DNA of 43,730 nucleotides, taken from positions 1 to 43,730 of the forward strand of contig CABXGL010000011.1 of assembly GCA_902511755.1 (NCBI GenBank), read 5' to 3'. The notes under the pieces are model-generated. The model did not search any database. It was not told the origin of the DNA and was given only the letters and a program-made list of their open reading frames with translations. Below are positions 35,216 to 43,730 of the stretch, piece after piece. Both the position numbers and the translations under genes were made by a program. Every line of letters starts with the position of its first letter. The first letter of the stretch is position 1. This DNA is from an uncultured Bacteroidota bacterium (GTDB lineage Bacteria > Bacteroidota > Bacteroidia > Flavobacteriales > Flavobacteriaceae).

Positions 35216-36568
35216 TTATTCTTGTTCTTTATACTGTTCAGGTTTTTCTATTCCAAGTTTTTCTGTTGGAGGAGGAATAAGATTAAAGAGAATTTCATTT
35301 CCTCCAATCTTAAATATCATTTTATTCCCTTCCTTAAATTCTATTTCTAAACCTGCCATTTCCATTTTAAATTTGTTTTTTCCCTTTTCATCCAAAACCA
35401 TGGATTCGTCTTTAGATCTTCCCTCTGGAAACATCGAGAGTTTTCCATCATTTTCATAAAAGTGAAACATTCTTGGGAATGCATCGCTTTTGTATAATCC
35501 TTCAAACGATTTTAATTCTTTTTTAGAATGAGAGTATGAGTCAGAAACTTTTTCAGGTTTGGGGTCAACAACTAACCTAGCATCTCTATTTGCTATATTC
35601 CATGCGGTATAAAAAATAAGCTGAGTTCTTAGTTCTAATAAATCATATTCTATTTTATCTGGAGTATCAGTTGGTTTATGATAATCAGCATGTGTTCCCG
35701 TAAAATAAAAAATTATTGGAATTCCTTTTTTTGCAAAATTATAGTGATCGCTTCTGTAATAGAATCTATTTGGATCATTCTTGTCGTTGAATCTATAGTC
35801 CAATGTCATATTTATTGTCTCTTTATTGGTTTCTTCAGATAAATTATGAAGGTCTTTACTATCATGATCCGAACCTATTAAATAAATATAATCTCTATTT
35901 TTTGCTTCTCTAGTTGGGTCAATCCTACCAATCATATCAATATTTAAATTTACAACTGTATTTTCAAGAGGATAAATAGGGTCTGTATCTGTATAATATC
36001 TAGAACCAAGTAATCCTTTTTCTTCTCCTGTTACATGTAAAAATATAATGGATCTTTTAGGTCCTTTCCCTTTTTTAACAGCCTTTTTAAAAGCTTCAGC
36101 AATTTCTAGCATTGCTACTGTACCTGAACCATCATCATCAGCACCATTATATATTTCACCACTTTCATTAACTCCAACATGATCAAGGTGAGCAGAAATA
36201 ACAACATATTCATCTGCTTTTTCTGTTCCTTTAATTATAGCTATTACATTTTCAGTATCCACTTTTTTTCCTTCTCTTCCTCTTCTGCCACGAAGAGTTA
36301 GAGTCATAGGCTGAAAATAATCTTTATCTGGATCTCCAGGTTCAATTCCTATAGACTTATAATAATTTTTAAGATATTCAACCGCTTTTTTTTGTCCTTC
36401 TTCTCCCGTATCTCTTCCTTCAAATTCATCGGAAGCGTAAGTATATAGATGTTCTTTTAAATCTTTATCAGTAATGCTTTTAGCAAACTTTTTTGCTTTA
36501 GATAACTGAGAAAAGCCAAGATTTATAGTAATTAGGGAAATAACTATAATTGATAGAATTTTTTTCAT
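35216..36568 (-). CDS. Secreted M28-family metallopeptidase
   Basis: The 450-residue protein has a signal peptide (MKKILSIIVISLITINLGFSQ) and an M28 zinc aminopeptidase domain. Metal ligands are in SAHLDHVG, NGADDDGSGT, HVTGEEKGLLGS, NIDMIGRID and the final GTHADYHKPTD. The N-terminal stretch YASDEFEGRDTGEEGQKKA is typical of these peptidases. A C-terminal beta domain of about 100 residues follows. It is probably a periplasmic or secreted aminopeptidase that supplies peptides as nutrients. It converges on the accessory pocket. Confidence 0.93.
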   Translation of the reverse strand: MKKILSIIVISLITINLGFSQLSKAKKFAKSITDKDLKEHLYTYASDEFEGRDTGEEGQKKAVEYLKNYYKSIGIEPGDPDKDYFQPMTLTLRGRRGREGKKVDTENVIAIIKGTEKADEYVVISAHLDHVGVNESGEIYNGADDDGSGTVAMLEIAEAFKKAVKKGKGPKRSIIFLHVTGEEKGLLGSRYYTDTDPIYPLENTVVNLNIDMIGRIDPTREAKNRDYIYLIGSDHDSKDLHNLSEETNKETINMTLDYRFNDKNDPNRFYYRSDHYNFAKKGIPIIFYFTGTHADYHKPTDTPDKIEYDLLELRTQLIFYTAWNIANRDARLVVDPKPEKVSDSYSHSKKELKSFEGLYKSDAFPRMFHFYENDGKLSMFPEGRSKDESMVLDEKGKNKFKMEMAGLEIEFKEGNKMIFKIGGNEILFNLIPPPTEKLGIEKPEQYKEQE

Positions 36569-36658
36569 AATAAATTTATTAGTCTAGCAAGATAAAAAAT
36601 TAAATTATGAATAAATCTATTTGTAAGATTATTAGGCTATTTATAATTATATTTATTT

Positions 36659-37270
36659 ATGCATCTAGAGGTTATTATTGCATTTGTTATTTCATCTTTA
36701 GCCTTAACTATATCCCCAGGTCCAGATATCATATATGTTATTTCTCAAAGTTTTATTAAAGGAAAAAAGGCAGCAATAGTCACTTCAATTGGCCTTACAA
36801 CAGGACTTTTATTACATACTTTTTTTGTAGTTATTGGGTTTTCACTTCTATTAAGAGAAAATGAAAATATTTTCTTTTTATTAAAACTATTGGGCTCAAT
36901 GTATTTTGTTTATTTAGCATTTATGGTTTTTATAAATAGAAATAAAGAGATAAAATTTAATTCTGAAGAAACAGAAAATATTGCTTTTTTTAAAAAGGGA
37001 CTATTAATGAATCTTTTAAATCCAAAAGTTAGTATATTTTTTATTGCTCTCTTTCCAGGATTTATTTTTCATGATAATTTAAGCTCTGAATTACAATTTT
37101 TAATTCTTGGAATCATTTTTTGGTTTCAAGCAAACTTAGTTTTTATTATAGTTTCAGTTTTTTCTCAAAAAATTAAAAATATTATTTCAGGTAAAAAATT
37201 TCTTAATAAACGGAAATTTATTATTGAAATGTGTGTTTATATTTTTATTTCTATTTGGATATTGAAATAA
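36659..37270 (+). CDS. LysE/RhtB-family amino acid exporter
   Basis: The 203-residue membrane protein has the LysE signature near its N-terminus, SLALTISPGPDIIYVISQSF, then GKKAAIVTSIGLTTGLLLHTFFVVIGFS and FKKGLLMNLLNPKVSIFFIALFPGF. Six helices are visible. Such proteins export amino acids or derivatives; the substrate is unknown. The HMG-CoA lyase gene follows after 21 nt, so the two may be one transcript. Confidence 0.9.
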   Translation: MHLEVIIAFVISSLALTISPGPDIIYVISQSFIKGKKAAIVTSIGLTTGLLLHTFFVVIGFSLLLRENENIFFLLKLLGSMYFVYLAFMVFINRNKEIKFNSEETENIAFFKKGLLMNLLNPKVSIFFIALFPGFIFHDNLSSELQFLILGIIFWFQANLVFIIVSVFSQKIKNIISGKKFLNKRKFIIEMCVYIFISIWILK

Positions 37271-37291
37271 TAAATCTCCTAACTTTATAGT

Positions 37292-38155
37292 ATGTCATTA
37301 ATAAAAGTAGTTGAATGTCCAAGAGATGCTATGCAAGGGATAAAAAATTGGATTCCTTCAAAGTATAAGATTTCCTATATACAATCTATTCTTTCCGTTG
37401 GTTTTGATGTAGTTGACTGTGGAAGTTTTGTTTCACCACGTGCAGTTCCACAAATGAAGGATACCCATCATGTTTTGGAAGGTTTAGATTTGAGTTCAAC
37501 AAAATCTAAGCTTTTAGCCATAGTAGCTAACTTACGAGGAGCAAAAGATGCATGTAACTATTCACAAATAAGTTATTTGGGTTATCCATTTTCTATCTCA
37601 GAAAACTTTCAAATGAGAAATACAAATAAAAGTATTGAAGAATCTATATCGGAATTAAGTAAGATTATTGAACTAGCTAATAAAAATAAAAAGGAGGTGG
37701 TTGTTTATTTATCTATGGGATTTGGTAACCCGTATGGTGATCAGTGGAATTATGAAATAGTAGAGAAATGGATAGATTTATTGTATTTCATGAATATCAA
37801 AACTATTTCAATTTCTGATACTGTTGGAGCAGCAAAAATTGAAGACATTAAAACAGTATTTTCAAATACAGTTGTTAAATATCCTACAATTGAGTTTGGT
37901 GCACATTTTCATACGAAACCAAATGAATGGCATGAAAAAATAGATACTGCCTATAAGGCAGGATGCAAAAGATTTGATAGTGCTATTCAGGGATATGGGG
38001 GATGCCCAATGGCCAAAGATGAACTTACGGGCAATTTTCCAACGGAGAAATTAATAACCTATTTTAATTCAAAAAATGTTCCACTAAACATCAATGCTTT
38101 ACATTTTGACTCTAGCTTTAATGAATCTACTAAACTTTTTTCTCGTTATAAGTAA
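37292..38155 (+). CDS. Hydroxymethylglutaryl-CoA lyase
   Basis: The enzyme cleaves HMG-CoA to acetyl-CoA and acetoacetate, the last step of leucine breakdown. The 287-residue TIM barrel has ECPRDAMQG (residues 8-16, substrate Arg and metal Asp), the metal ligand pair in GAHFHTKPNEW, and the catalytic Cys loop SAIQGYGGCPMAKDELTGN. The start MSLIKVVECPRD fits the family. It lies 21 nt after the LysE-type gene. A related aldolase of the DRE-TIM family is unlikely given the GGCP loop. Confidence 0.93.
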   Translation: MSLIKVVECPRDAMQGIKNWIPSKYKISYIQSILSVGFDVVDCGSFVSPRAVPQMKDTHHVLEGLDLSSTKSKLLAIVANLRGAKDACNYSQISYLGYPFSISENFQMRNTNKSIEESISELSKIIELANKNKKEVVVYLSMGFGNPYGDQWNYEIVEKWIDLLYFMNIKTISISDTVGAAKIEDIKTVFSNTVVKYPTIEFGAHFHTKPNEWHEKIDTAYKAGCKRFDSAIQGYGGCPMAKDELTGNFPTEKLITYFNSKNVPLNINALHFDSSFNESTKLFSRYK

Positions 38156-38215
38156 TTGGGAATCAAAAATTTAAGCTTATAATTCTTATCTTTATTTAGA
38201 ATAATTAAAAATAGC

Positions 38216-38247
38216 TTTGTTTTTAAATGATTTGTGTGTTATTTTCG
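38216..38247 (+). promoter_or_regulatory. Candidate promoter of the DUF6607 gene
   Basis: TTTG at 38216-38219, a 20-bp spacer and TATTTTCG at 38240-38247 approach the phylum consensus, with C in place of the last T. The ATG is 13 nt downstream. Confidence 0.4.
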
Positions 38248-38260
38248 TTACAAATTTTAT

Positions 38261-39166
38261 ATGAATAAAATAATATACAACATACTGACCTTATTAATTG
38301 TTACAAGCTTACAATCGCAAACAAAAAAGAAGAAAGATATTAATTCAATTAAAGAAATGTGTGGGTGTTTTGAAGTAAGATTTGACTTTGCAGAAACATT
38401 TATAAATAATGATGATGAAGACTACAAACCATCTAAAAATTATAGCACTACAGCTCTTGAATGGGCTCAAATAATAGAAGAAAATAAAGACATTATATCC
38501 ATACAACATATATTAATTTCAGGAACTAATGAAAAACCATATATTATTAAACATTGGAGACAAGATTGGTTATATCAGAATACTGAATTTTATATTTATT
38601 ATCATGACAACAAATGGAATTATGTTAAAAAAGATAAAAATCAAGTAAAAGGACAATGGACTCAAAAAGTTTTTCAAGTTGATGATAGTCCTAGATATGA
38701 GGGTTCGGGATCTTGGGTTTACGTGGATGGAAAGAGTTATTGGGAAAACACAACTTCTGCTCCACTTCCAAGACGAGAATATAGCAAAAGAAGTGACTAT
38801 AACACTACAATTAGAGGGAATAGGGTAGAAGTAACTAAAACTGGTTGGATACATGACCAAAATAATAGTAAAGTAATTAGAAAAGAAGGTAAAGAAGATC
38901 GAATTTTAGCATATGAAAAAGGATATAATAGTTATGTTAAAGTTAATGATAGTAAATGCACGTCAGCTGCAAAATGGTGGGTTGAAAATAAAGTAAAATG
39001 GAATTATGTAAGAAACAAATGGACACAAGTTTTTAATAAAAATAAAACACTTAGCTTAAAAAAACTTGTTGACAATAAACCTCTTTATAGAACTTTATTT
39101 TCTAAAGATATTAATCAAAAAAATCAAATTGATTCCACAATTGAATCCTATATAAATAAATTATAA
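38261..39166 (+). CDS. DUF6607 family exported protein
   Basis: I use the ATG at 38261 because it opens a signal peptide (MNKIIYNILTLLIVTSLQSQ), giving 301 residues. The body has features of DUF6607: EMCGCFEVRFDFAETF, the HWRQDW and GQWTQKVFQVDDSPRYEGSG segments, and ENTTSAPLPRREYSKRSDYN. Function is unknown. It is placed with HmuY and TonB-receptor genes here, and I recall the same in other Flavobacteriia, so a link to haem or iron uptake is likely. Its last 6 bp overlap the convergent AraC-type gene. Confidence 0.8.
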   Translation: MNKIIYNILTLLIVTSLQSQTKKKKDINSIKEMCGCFEVRFDFAETFINNDDEDYKPSKNYSTTALEWAQIIEENKDIISIQHILISGTNEKPYIIKHWRQDWLYQNTEFYIYYHDNKWNYVKKDKNQVKGQWTQKVFQVDDSPRYEGSGSWVYVDGKSYWENTTSAPLPRREYSKRSDYNTTIRGNRVEVTKTGWIHDQNNSKVIRKEGKEDRILAYEKGYNSYVKVNDSKCTSAAKWWVENKVKWNYVRNKWTQVFNKNKTLSLKKLVDNKPLYRTLFSKDINQKNQIDSTIESYINKL

Positions 39167-40042
39167 CGACATTAAATATTTTTTTGGAGTAATGTCAAAT
39201 TTTTTTTTGAAAGCATTTATAAAATGGGATGCTGAACTGTATCCAACTTTTAGTGCAACTTCATTTACATTATAATTTCTACTAGACAACAATTTTTTTG
39301 AAATTTCCATTTTATGATTTAAAAGAAATGTGAAAACAGAAGTTCCATAAACTTGTTTAAACCCATCTTTTAATTTATTCAAGCTTATTTCAACTTCATT
39401 TGCTAATTCTTGAAGGGTTGGAGGTTCAGTCATTTTTGAAATAATTAAATCTTTTGCCTTTTTAATTTTTTTAATGTTATTATCATCAAGTAAAAAAGGG
39501 CATTGTTCATTATCTGTTCCTTTTTTCTTATTAAAATAAAGACTCAATAGTTCAAAAATTTTACCTCTTAAATATAGATTGTACATGCTCATTTTGTTTG
39601 ATTGCTTAAGCATTTGATTTAAGATTACAGAAATCTTAGGTTCTATTTTTTTATCCCTATAAAATTTGTTGTTAATATTTTCATTATTTAAGAAAGAAAT
39701 TTGATCAGCATCATCCGAAAAGAAACTATGAAATTTTTTTATTGAAATTAAGGTTGATAATACAATTGAATTTTTGTTTAACAATAAATTTACAGGAAGT
39801 GATTTTATAGGATTATATAATAGTATTGAATTATCACTTGAAACAGGAAAAATATATGAGCCATCATTAAAAAGGAACTTGGAAGATCCTTTAATACAAA
39901 AATGAAACTGAATATAGTCTTTACTAATTTCAAAATTGTAAAGTAACTTTTTATTTAAATGATTGATTTGTTTTAAGAAAATAATTCCCTCTTCAACATG
40001 ATAATTTTCAGTAATCCCTTTAGCGATACTTTTATTTGACAT
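39161..40042 (-). CDS. AraC-family transcriptional regulator
   Basis: The 293-residue protein ends with the double helix-turn-helix of the AraC family (about residues 195-293): LQELANEVEISLNKLKDGFKQ for the first, then NVNEVALKVGYSSASHFINAF and the closing KKKFDITPKKYL. The N-terminal 190 residues form a sensing domain of the type seen in siderophore or iron regulators such as PchR, though no ligand can be assigned. It is divergent from the TonB receptor gene across a 194-nt intergenic region and probably regulates it. Confidence 0.9.
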   Translation of the reverse strand: MSNKSIAKGITENYHVEEGIIFLKQINHLNKKLLYNFEISKDYIQFHFCIKGSSKFLFNDGSYIFPVSSDNSILLYNPIKSLPVNLLLNKNSIVLSTLISIKKFHSFFSDDADQISFLNNENINNKFYRDKKIEPKISVILNQMLKQSNKMSMYNLYLRGKIFELLSLYFNKKKGTDNEQCPFLLDDNNIKKIKKAKDLIISKMTEPPTLQELANEVEISLNKLKDGFKQVYGTSVFTFLLNHKMEISKKLLSSRNYNVNEVALKVGYSSASHFINAFKKKFDITPKKYLMSL

Positions 40043-40208
40043 TATAATTAGTTATTTTATTTATCTATACAACCTAATCAAAATTTTTTTAAACTGATTT
40101 TATCTGTAAAAATATTAATAAAATTTGATTTTATTTTATAAATATTTAAAAATTCTTAGAGAGTAATTTTATGTGCTTTTAGCGTAATTTTTTGTAATAA
40201 TCGCAAGT

Positions 40209-40216
40209 TATATTTG
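40209..40216 (+). promoter_or_regulatory. Candidate -7 box of the TonB receptor gene
   Basis: TATATTTG lies 20 nt before the TTG start. A TTTG at 40191-40194 lies only 14 bp upstream of it, shorter than the usual spacing, as may occur at activator-dependent promoters. Confidence 0.5.
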
Positions 40217-40236
40217 CTCTTTTAAAATTTGATTTA

Positions 40237-42330
40237 TTGAATAATTTATTTTTAATTATTGTTTCATCAATAATTTTTTTCCTCCTTTTTTTAAATCATT
40301 CTTATGCTCAGGTTTCTAATTTAGAGGTTGATAGTACTAATGTTCAAACGTTAAAAGAAGTTATTATTTCAGCTACTCGAGTTGAACGTCAACTTTCTTC
40401 ATTACCATTACCAGCTACTATTATATCTAAAAAAGCTATTTCTAGATCTAATTCTAATACATTAAATCAAATTTTGCAATCCCAAACGGGATTAACTACG
40501 GTTCCAGATTTTGGTGGTGGAGAGGGACTTCAAATGCAAGGTTTAGATTCTCAATATACCTTAATTCTTTTAAACGGATCTCCATTAATTGGAAGATCAG
40601 CAGGAACTTTTAACCTTAAAAGGATTAATCTTGGAAATATTCGTCAAATTGAAATTGTTAAGGGTGCTTCTTCTAGTCTTTATGGTAGTGAAGCATTAGC
40701 TGGTATTATTAATATTGTAACTGAAAAACCTACTGTTGGTCTTTCTAATTATATAAATTATTCATTAAGTACTCATAACTCAAATGATTTTAGTTATTCC
40801 ATGAATAATTTATTAAATAATACCGGTTTTGATTTTTTTTTCAATAGAAATTCTAGTGATGGTTATGATTTAAATGAAAATGATGAGTTAATGACAGTTG
40901 ACCCATTTGTAAATTATACAATAAATGGTTCTCTCACTTATGACTTAAAGGATAAAACTAAATTTTCTTTATCTACTAGGTATTATAATAATGTTCAGGA
41001 TAATGTAGCTTCATCTTCTTTGAAAGGATTGTCAGAAATTGATGAATGGAATACAAATTTTAAAATAAATTATTCTCCAAATTCTAAATGGGATAGTTTT
41101 TTAGAATTGTATTTAACCAACTATTTAGCTAAAGAAAATTTAAATAATCTTGATGGAAGTCTATATGATGAAAGTTTCTATGATCATTCATTATTTAAAC
41201 CTGAATTAAGAAACATATATAGAATTTCTAATAATAAAATTATAGTTGGAGGTATAGGTTTAAGTATTGAAAAGTTAAATAGAACTTATTTTGAAGTTAA
41301 GCCAATTTTTAAGTCTCCTTACATATATATTCAATATGATTATTATCCAATTGAAGATTTAAATCTAATAATTGGTTCAAGATTTGATTCTCACAATAAA
41401 TATAAATCTCAATTTAGTCCAAAGTTAGCTTTGAGATATAAAATAAATGAAAAAATATCAACAAAGTTTTCTTTAGGATATGGATATAAAGCACCTGATT
41501 TTAGACAATTATATTTTGATTTTACTAATTCTTTAGTCGGATATTCAGTTTTGGGTTATAATGTTGCTGTTGAGTCTATCTCTTTGATGCAAAGTCAAGG
41601 TAAAATTTCAAACATAATTTATTCATTAGATGATTTAAAAGGAGAATTAAAAGCAGAAAATTCCATTAGTTTTAATTTAGGATTTAATTACATATTAAAT
41701 TCAGAGATTTCTTTTGATTTAAACATTTTTAGAAATACAATTAAAGATTTAATTGATACTAGAGTTATTGCAAATAAAACAAATGGTCAAAATGTTTTTA
41801 GTTATTATAATGTAAACAATGTATTTACTCAAGGTTTAGAATTTAATTCAAAATGGAATCCGTCTAATAGTTTAACTATTAATTCTGGTTTCCAACTTCT
41901 TTACGCTAAAGATTCGGATGCAATAAAGTCATTTAATAATGGTGAGGTTTATGCTAGAAAAAATCCCAATTCACCTGCATTTCAATTAAAAAAGAAAGAT
42001 TATTTCGGTCTTTATAATAGATCTCGAACAATGATTAATATCAATATTAATTATGATTTGTTTCAAAAAAATATTGAACTGAATTTAAAAGGGAAATATC
42101 GTTCTAAATATGGGATTATAGACAGCAATTATAACAATTTTTTAGACTCTTACGATGAATTTGTTAATGGTTATGCACTCATTGATTTTACCCTAAATAA
42201 AAAAATAAATAAAAAATATAATGTTGGTTTTGGAATAGATAATGTTTTTGATTTTAAAGATTATCAGAACATTACAAATATTTCTGGACGAATATTTTAT
42301 GCTAAACTCAATCTTAATTTTAATCAATAA
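40237..42330 (+). CDS. TonB-dependent outer-membrane receptor, haem/siderophore type
   Basis: The 697-residue protein starts at a TTG with a signal peptide (MNNLFLIIVSSIIFFLLFLNHSYAQ). The TonB box/plug region reads LKEVIISATRVERQLSSLP, then LNQILQSQTGLTTV, LILLNGSPLIG, and the plug end RQIEIVKGASSSLYGSEALAGIINIVTEKP. A 22-strand barrel follows, ending with aromatic strands (FYAKLNLNFNQ). HmuY follows 11 nt later, so this is probably the HmuR-like haem or haem-protein receptor. The absence of a SusC-type carboxypeptidase-like domain sets it apart from polysaccharide receptors. Confidence 0.92.
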   Translation: MNNLFLIIVSSIIFFLLFLNHSYAQVSNLEVDSTNVQTLKEVIISATRVERQLSSLPLPATIISKKAISRSNSNTLNQILQSQTGLTTVPDFGGGEGLQMQGLDSQYTLILLNGSPLIGRSAGTFNLKRINLGNIRQIEIVKGASSSLYGSEALAGIINIVTEKPTVGLSNYINYSLSTHNSNDFSYSMNNLLNNTGFDFFFNRNSSDGYDLNENDELMTVDPFVNYTINGSLTYDLKDKTKFSLSTRYYNNVQDNVASSSLKGLSEIDEWNTNFKINYSPNSKWDSFLELYLTNYLAKENLNNLDGSLYDESFYDHSLFKPELRNIYRISNNKIIVGGIGLSIEKLNRTYFEVKPIFKSPYIYIQYDYYPIEDLNLIIGSRFDSHNKYKSQFSPKLALRYKINEKISTKFSLGYGYKAPDFRQLYFDFTNSLVGYSVLGYNVAVESISLMQSQGKISNIIYSLDDLKGELKAENSISFNLGFNYILNSEISFDLNIFRNTIKDLIDTRVIANKTNGQNVFSYYNVNNVFTQGLEFNSKWNPSNSLTINSGFQLLYAKDSDAIKSFNNGEVYARKNPNSPAFQLKKKDYFGLYNRSRTMINININYDLFQKNIELNLKGKYRSKYGIIDSNYNNFLDSYDEFVNGYALIDFTLNKKINKKYNVGFGIDNVFDFKDYQNITNISGRIFYAKLNLNFNQ

Positions 42331-42341
42331 ATACTTAAACT

Positions 42342-42959
42342 ATGAAAACACTTAAACTTTTATTTTTATCATTTTTAATAATTTCATTATCGTCATGTAG
42401 TGATGATGATGAACCTTTGTTAGATGTTGTTTCTAATAAGGTAATTAATTTTCATGCTCCTCAAGCTGGAGGCATGGGACAACCTATTACAGGAGAATTT
42501 GCAAAATTTAGTTTTGCTACTGGAGTACAATCTAGTAGTTCAACAGAATGGGACATAGGTTTTAGAGGAACTACTATTATTGTAAATGGTGGCACTGCTA
42601 CTGGAACTGCAGATGAACCAACTAGAAATGGCCAAGGAGGTGCTTATGTTGCATCAGGGACTATGGCTTCTGTTTTAGATGTTGATACAACTAAATTTAA
42701 ACAAGATGCGTCTTCTGCATTAGCTATTACTACAGGTAGTGGAAATGGATGGTATACTTACAATGGCCAATCGCATGTTATAAGTCCGACACCAGGTAAA
42801 ATACTTGTATTTAAAACTCATGATGGGTTATACGCTAAAATAGAAATTTTAAGTTATTATAAAGATTCACCAGCTAGTCCTAATGCCTTTACAGATCCAA
42901 GCAGATATTATACATTTAATTATATATATCAGCCAAATAAAGGTCAGACTTCTTTTTAA
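42342..42959 (+). CDS. HmuY-family lipoprotein
   Basis: The 205-residue product has a lipobox SLSSC (Cys19). HmuY features include WDIGFRGTTIIVNGG, the Gly-rich loop after it, and the C-terminal YAKIEILSYYKDSP...YTFNYIYQP strands. HmuY captures haem from host or environmental haem proteins at the cell surface and passes it to HmuR. The haem-binding His pair of Porphyromonas HmuY is not obvious here. It comes 11 nt after the TonB receptor gene. A hairpin follows the stop. Confidence 0.85.
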   Translation: MKTLKLLFLSFLIISLSSCSDDDEPLLDVVSNKVINFHAPQAGGMGQPITGEFAKFSFATGVQSSSSTEWDIGFRGTTIIVNGGTATGTADEPTRNGQGGAYVASGTMASVLDVDTTKFKQDASSALAITTGSGNGWYTYNGQSHVISPTPGKILVFKTHDGLYAKIEILSYYKDSPASPNAFTDPSRYYTFNYIYQPNKGQTSF

Positions 42960-42973
42960 TACTTCTCATTTTT

Positions 42974-43017
42974 AATAAATCCATTAGTATTATTTGATTA
43001 ATACTAATGGATTTATT
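42974..43017. terminator. Perfect 19-bp inverted repeat after the HmuY gene
   Basis: The arms 42974-42992 and 42999-43017 are exact complements around a 6-nt TTTGAT loop. It begins 14 nt after the HmuY stop. It is followed by GTTATAATCTTTCTTTT and lies in a gene-free 138-nt gap, so it most likely terminates or stabilises the receptor-HmuY mRNA. Its A+T-rich stem is unusually long for a terminator. Confidence 0.65.
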
Positions 43018-43070
43018 GTTATAATCTTTCTTTTCGCTTTCTTTTAATTAATTGTTTATATACCTTGCAG

Positions 43071-43087
43071 TTTAGAATTAGTCTAAA
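43071..43087. promoter_or_regulatory. Candidate metal-repressor operator
   Basis: TTTAGAATTAGTCTAAA is an imperfect 17-bp palindrome (TTTAGA/TCTAAA arms) lying 10 nt before the ATG of the iron-type binding-protein gene. It resembles DtxR-family boxes (TTAGG..AGCCTAA type) in arm placement. Identity of the repressor is inference. Confidence 0.35.
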
Positions 43088-43097
43088 TAAAAATTAA

Positions 43098-43730
43098 ATG
43101 AAAAATATACTTTATTCCATATTAATATCCTCTTTAATATTGAGTTGTGCGACAACTGAAAAAAAACCAAATGAAGTCAACCTATATAGTCAAAGACATT
43201 ACTCTGTAGATAAGCTTCAGTATGAAAATTTTACAAAATTAACTGGTATAAAAGTTAATGTAATTAAAGCTAATGCTGATGAATTGATTGAAAGATTAAA
43301 AAATGAAAGAGAGAATAGTCCTGCAGACTTATTTATTACTGTAGATGCAGGAAAACTTCAAAAAGCTGCAGATTTAGATTTGCTTCAAAAAATTTCTAAT
43401 TCCAAAATAAATAATAATGTATCGGATGATTTAAAAGATCAAAATGGATTTTGGATTCCAATAACTTATAGAGCTAGAATACTTGTATATAGTAACGATA
43501 GAGTTAAAGAAAGTGATTTAACTACTTATGAAGATCTAGTAAATGAAAAATGGAAAGGAAGAATACTAGTTAGATCTTCTTCAAATGCTTATAATCAGGC
43601 TTTAATGTCTTCAATTGTAGCGAACCTGGGAAGTGATGCTGCTTCTGATTGGTCAGAGGGTATAGTCAAAAATTTTGCTAGAGATCCAAAAGGAAGTGAT
43701 AGAGATCAAGTTAAAGCTATTGCTGCCGGT
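43098..43730 (+). CDS. Fe(III)-type ABC substrate-binding lipoprotein, partial
   Basis: The frame opens at 43098 and runs past the right edge; 211 residues are visible. The signal has lipobox LILSC (Cys17). The body matches FbpA/FutA-like iron-binding proteins: VNLYSQRHY (the start region with Tyr ligand candidates), FTKLTGIKVNVI, ELIERLKNERENSPADLFITVDAGKL, GFWIPITYRARILVYSNDRV and WKGRILVRSSSNAYNQALM. It probably imports ferric iron with a permease and ATPase to the right of the window. The gene-free stretch upstream holds a hairpin and a possible operator. Confidence 0.88.
   Translation, partial: MKNILYSILISSLILSCATTEKKPNEVNLYSQRHYSVDKLQYENFTKLTGIKVNVIKANADELIERLKNERENSPADLFITVDAGKLQKAADLDLLQKISNSKINNNVSDDLKDQNGFWIPITYRARILVYSNDRVKESDLTTYEDLVNEKWKGRILVRSSSNAYNQALMSSIVANLGSDAASDWSEGIVKNFARDPKGSDRDQVKAIAAG

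Noticed and set aside
35079-35459. 126-codon plus-strand ORF spanning the microprotein and the end of the M28 gene
   Set aside because: Mostly antisense to the M28 C-terminal domain and in another frame from the 35050 microORF.
40043-40236. Riboswitch or AraC operator upstream of the TonB receptor
   Set aside because: No cobalamin-box-like conserved core was seen. The AATCAAAATTTT/AAAATTTGATT pairing is loose and expected in AT-rich DNA.

Overview
The window is AT-rich chromosomal DNA from a marine-type member of the Bacteroidota, most likely class Flavobacteriia. Several features point there: a fused SecDF, a tmRNA tag reading GENNYALAA, a DUF4293 membrane protein, DUF1599, BshB1, HmuY and TonB-receptor genes, TAnnTTTG-type -7 promoter boxes, and almost no Shine-Dalgarno sequences. 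The genome looks compact, with many 4-26 bp gene overlaps.

Left edge (1-2900): a partial lipoprotein gene, then a roughly 2.1 kb segment bounded by two 66-bp direct repeats (65/66 identical). Each repeat carries the last 18 nt of the tmRNA gene plus its terminator. The segment looks like a small integrated element at the 3' end of ssrA. Its only cargo gene encodes a lipoprotein with InlB-like repeats, DUF285 repeats and a lipocalin-like end. No integrase is visible.

Core block 1 (2950-18500): kdsA and ftsE (minus), asnB, gyrB-mdh and secDF (plus), then a minus-strand run folE-cysS-yidD-lgt, an OmpP1/FadL-like porin and a Tyr/Ser-rich lipoprotein. These cover LPS sugar synthesis, division, DNA supercoiling, the TCA cycle, protein export and lipoprotein maturation.

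Core block 2 (18585-33640): proS, tRNA-Glu, an accessory alpha/beta-hydrolase lipoprotein, rpsT, rho, a DUF4293 protein, a phosphoesterase, truA, an ABC exporter, cdaA (c-di-AMP), folP, DUF1599, a dipeptide-type permease, tpiA, clpS, glutathione peroxidase, a Cys/Met PLP enzyme and bshB1 (bacillithiol). The last three suggest a thiol-redox group.

Accessory pocket (33688-35200): tRNA-His, the 3' tail of a type I restriction specificity gene (hsdS), a small lipoprotein, a four-helix membrane protein and two microORFs. A related short element follows three consecutive ORFs here and also follows the tmRNA-island gene, giving a cassette-like layout. Four start codons here lie exactly 5 nt after a TAnATTn box.

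Right part (35216-43730): an M28 peptidase, a LysE exporter, an HMG-CoA lyase, then an iron/heme acquisition locus: a DUF6607 protein, a divergent AraC regulator, a TonB-dependent receptor, a HmuY-family lipoprotein and the start of a Fe(III)-type substrate-binding lipoprotein that runs off the window. The strongest candidates for something undescribed are the short element shared by the tmRNA and tRNA-His pockets and the integrase-less ssrA island.
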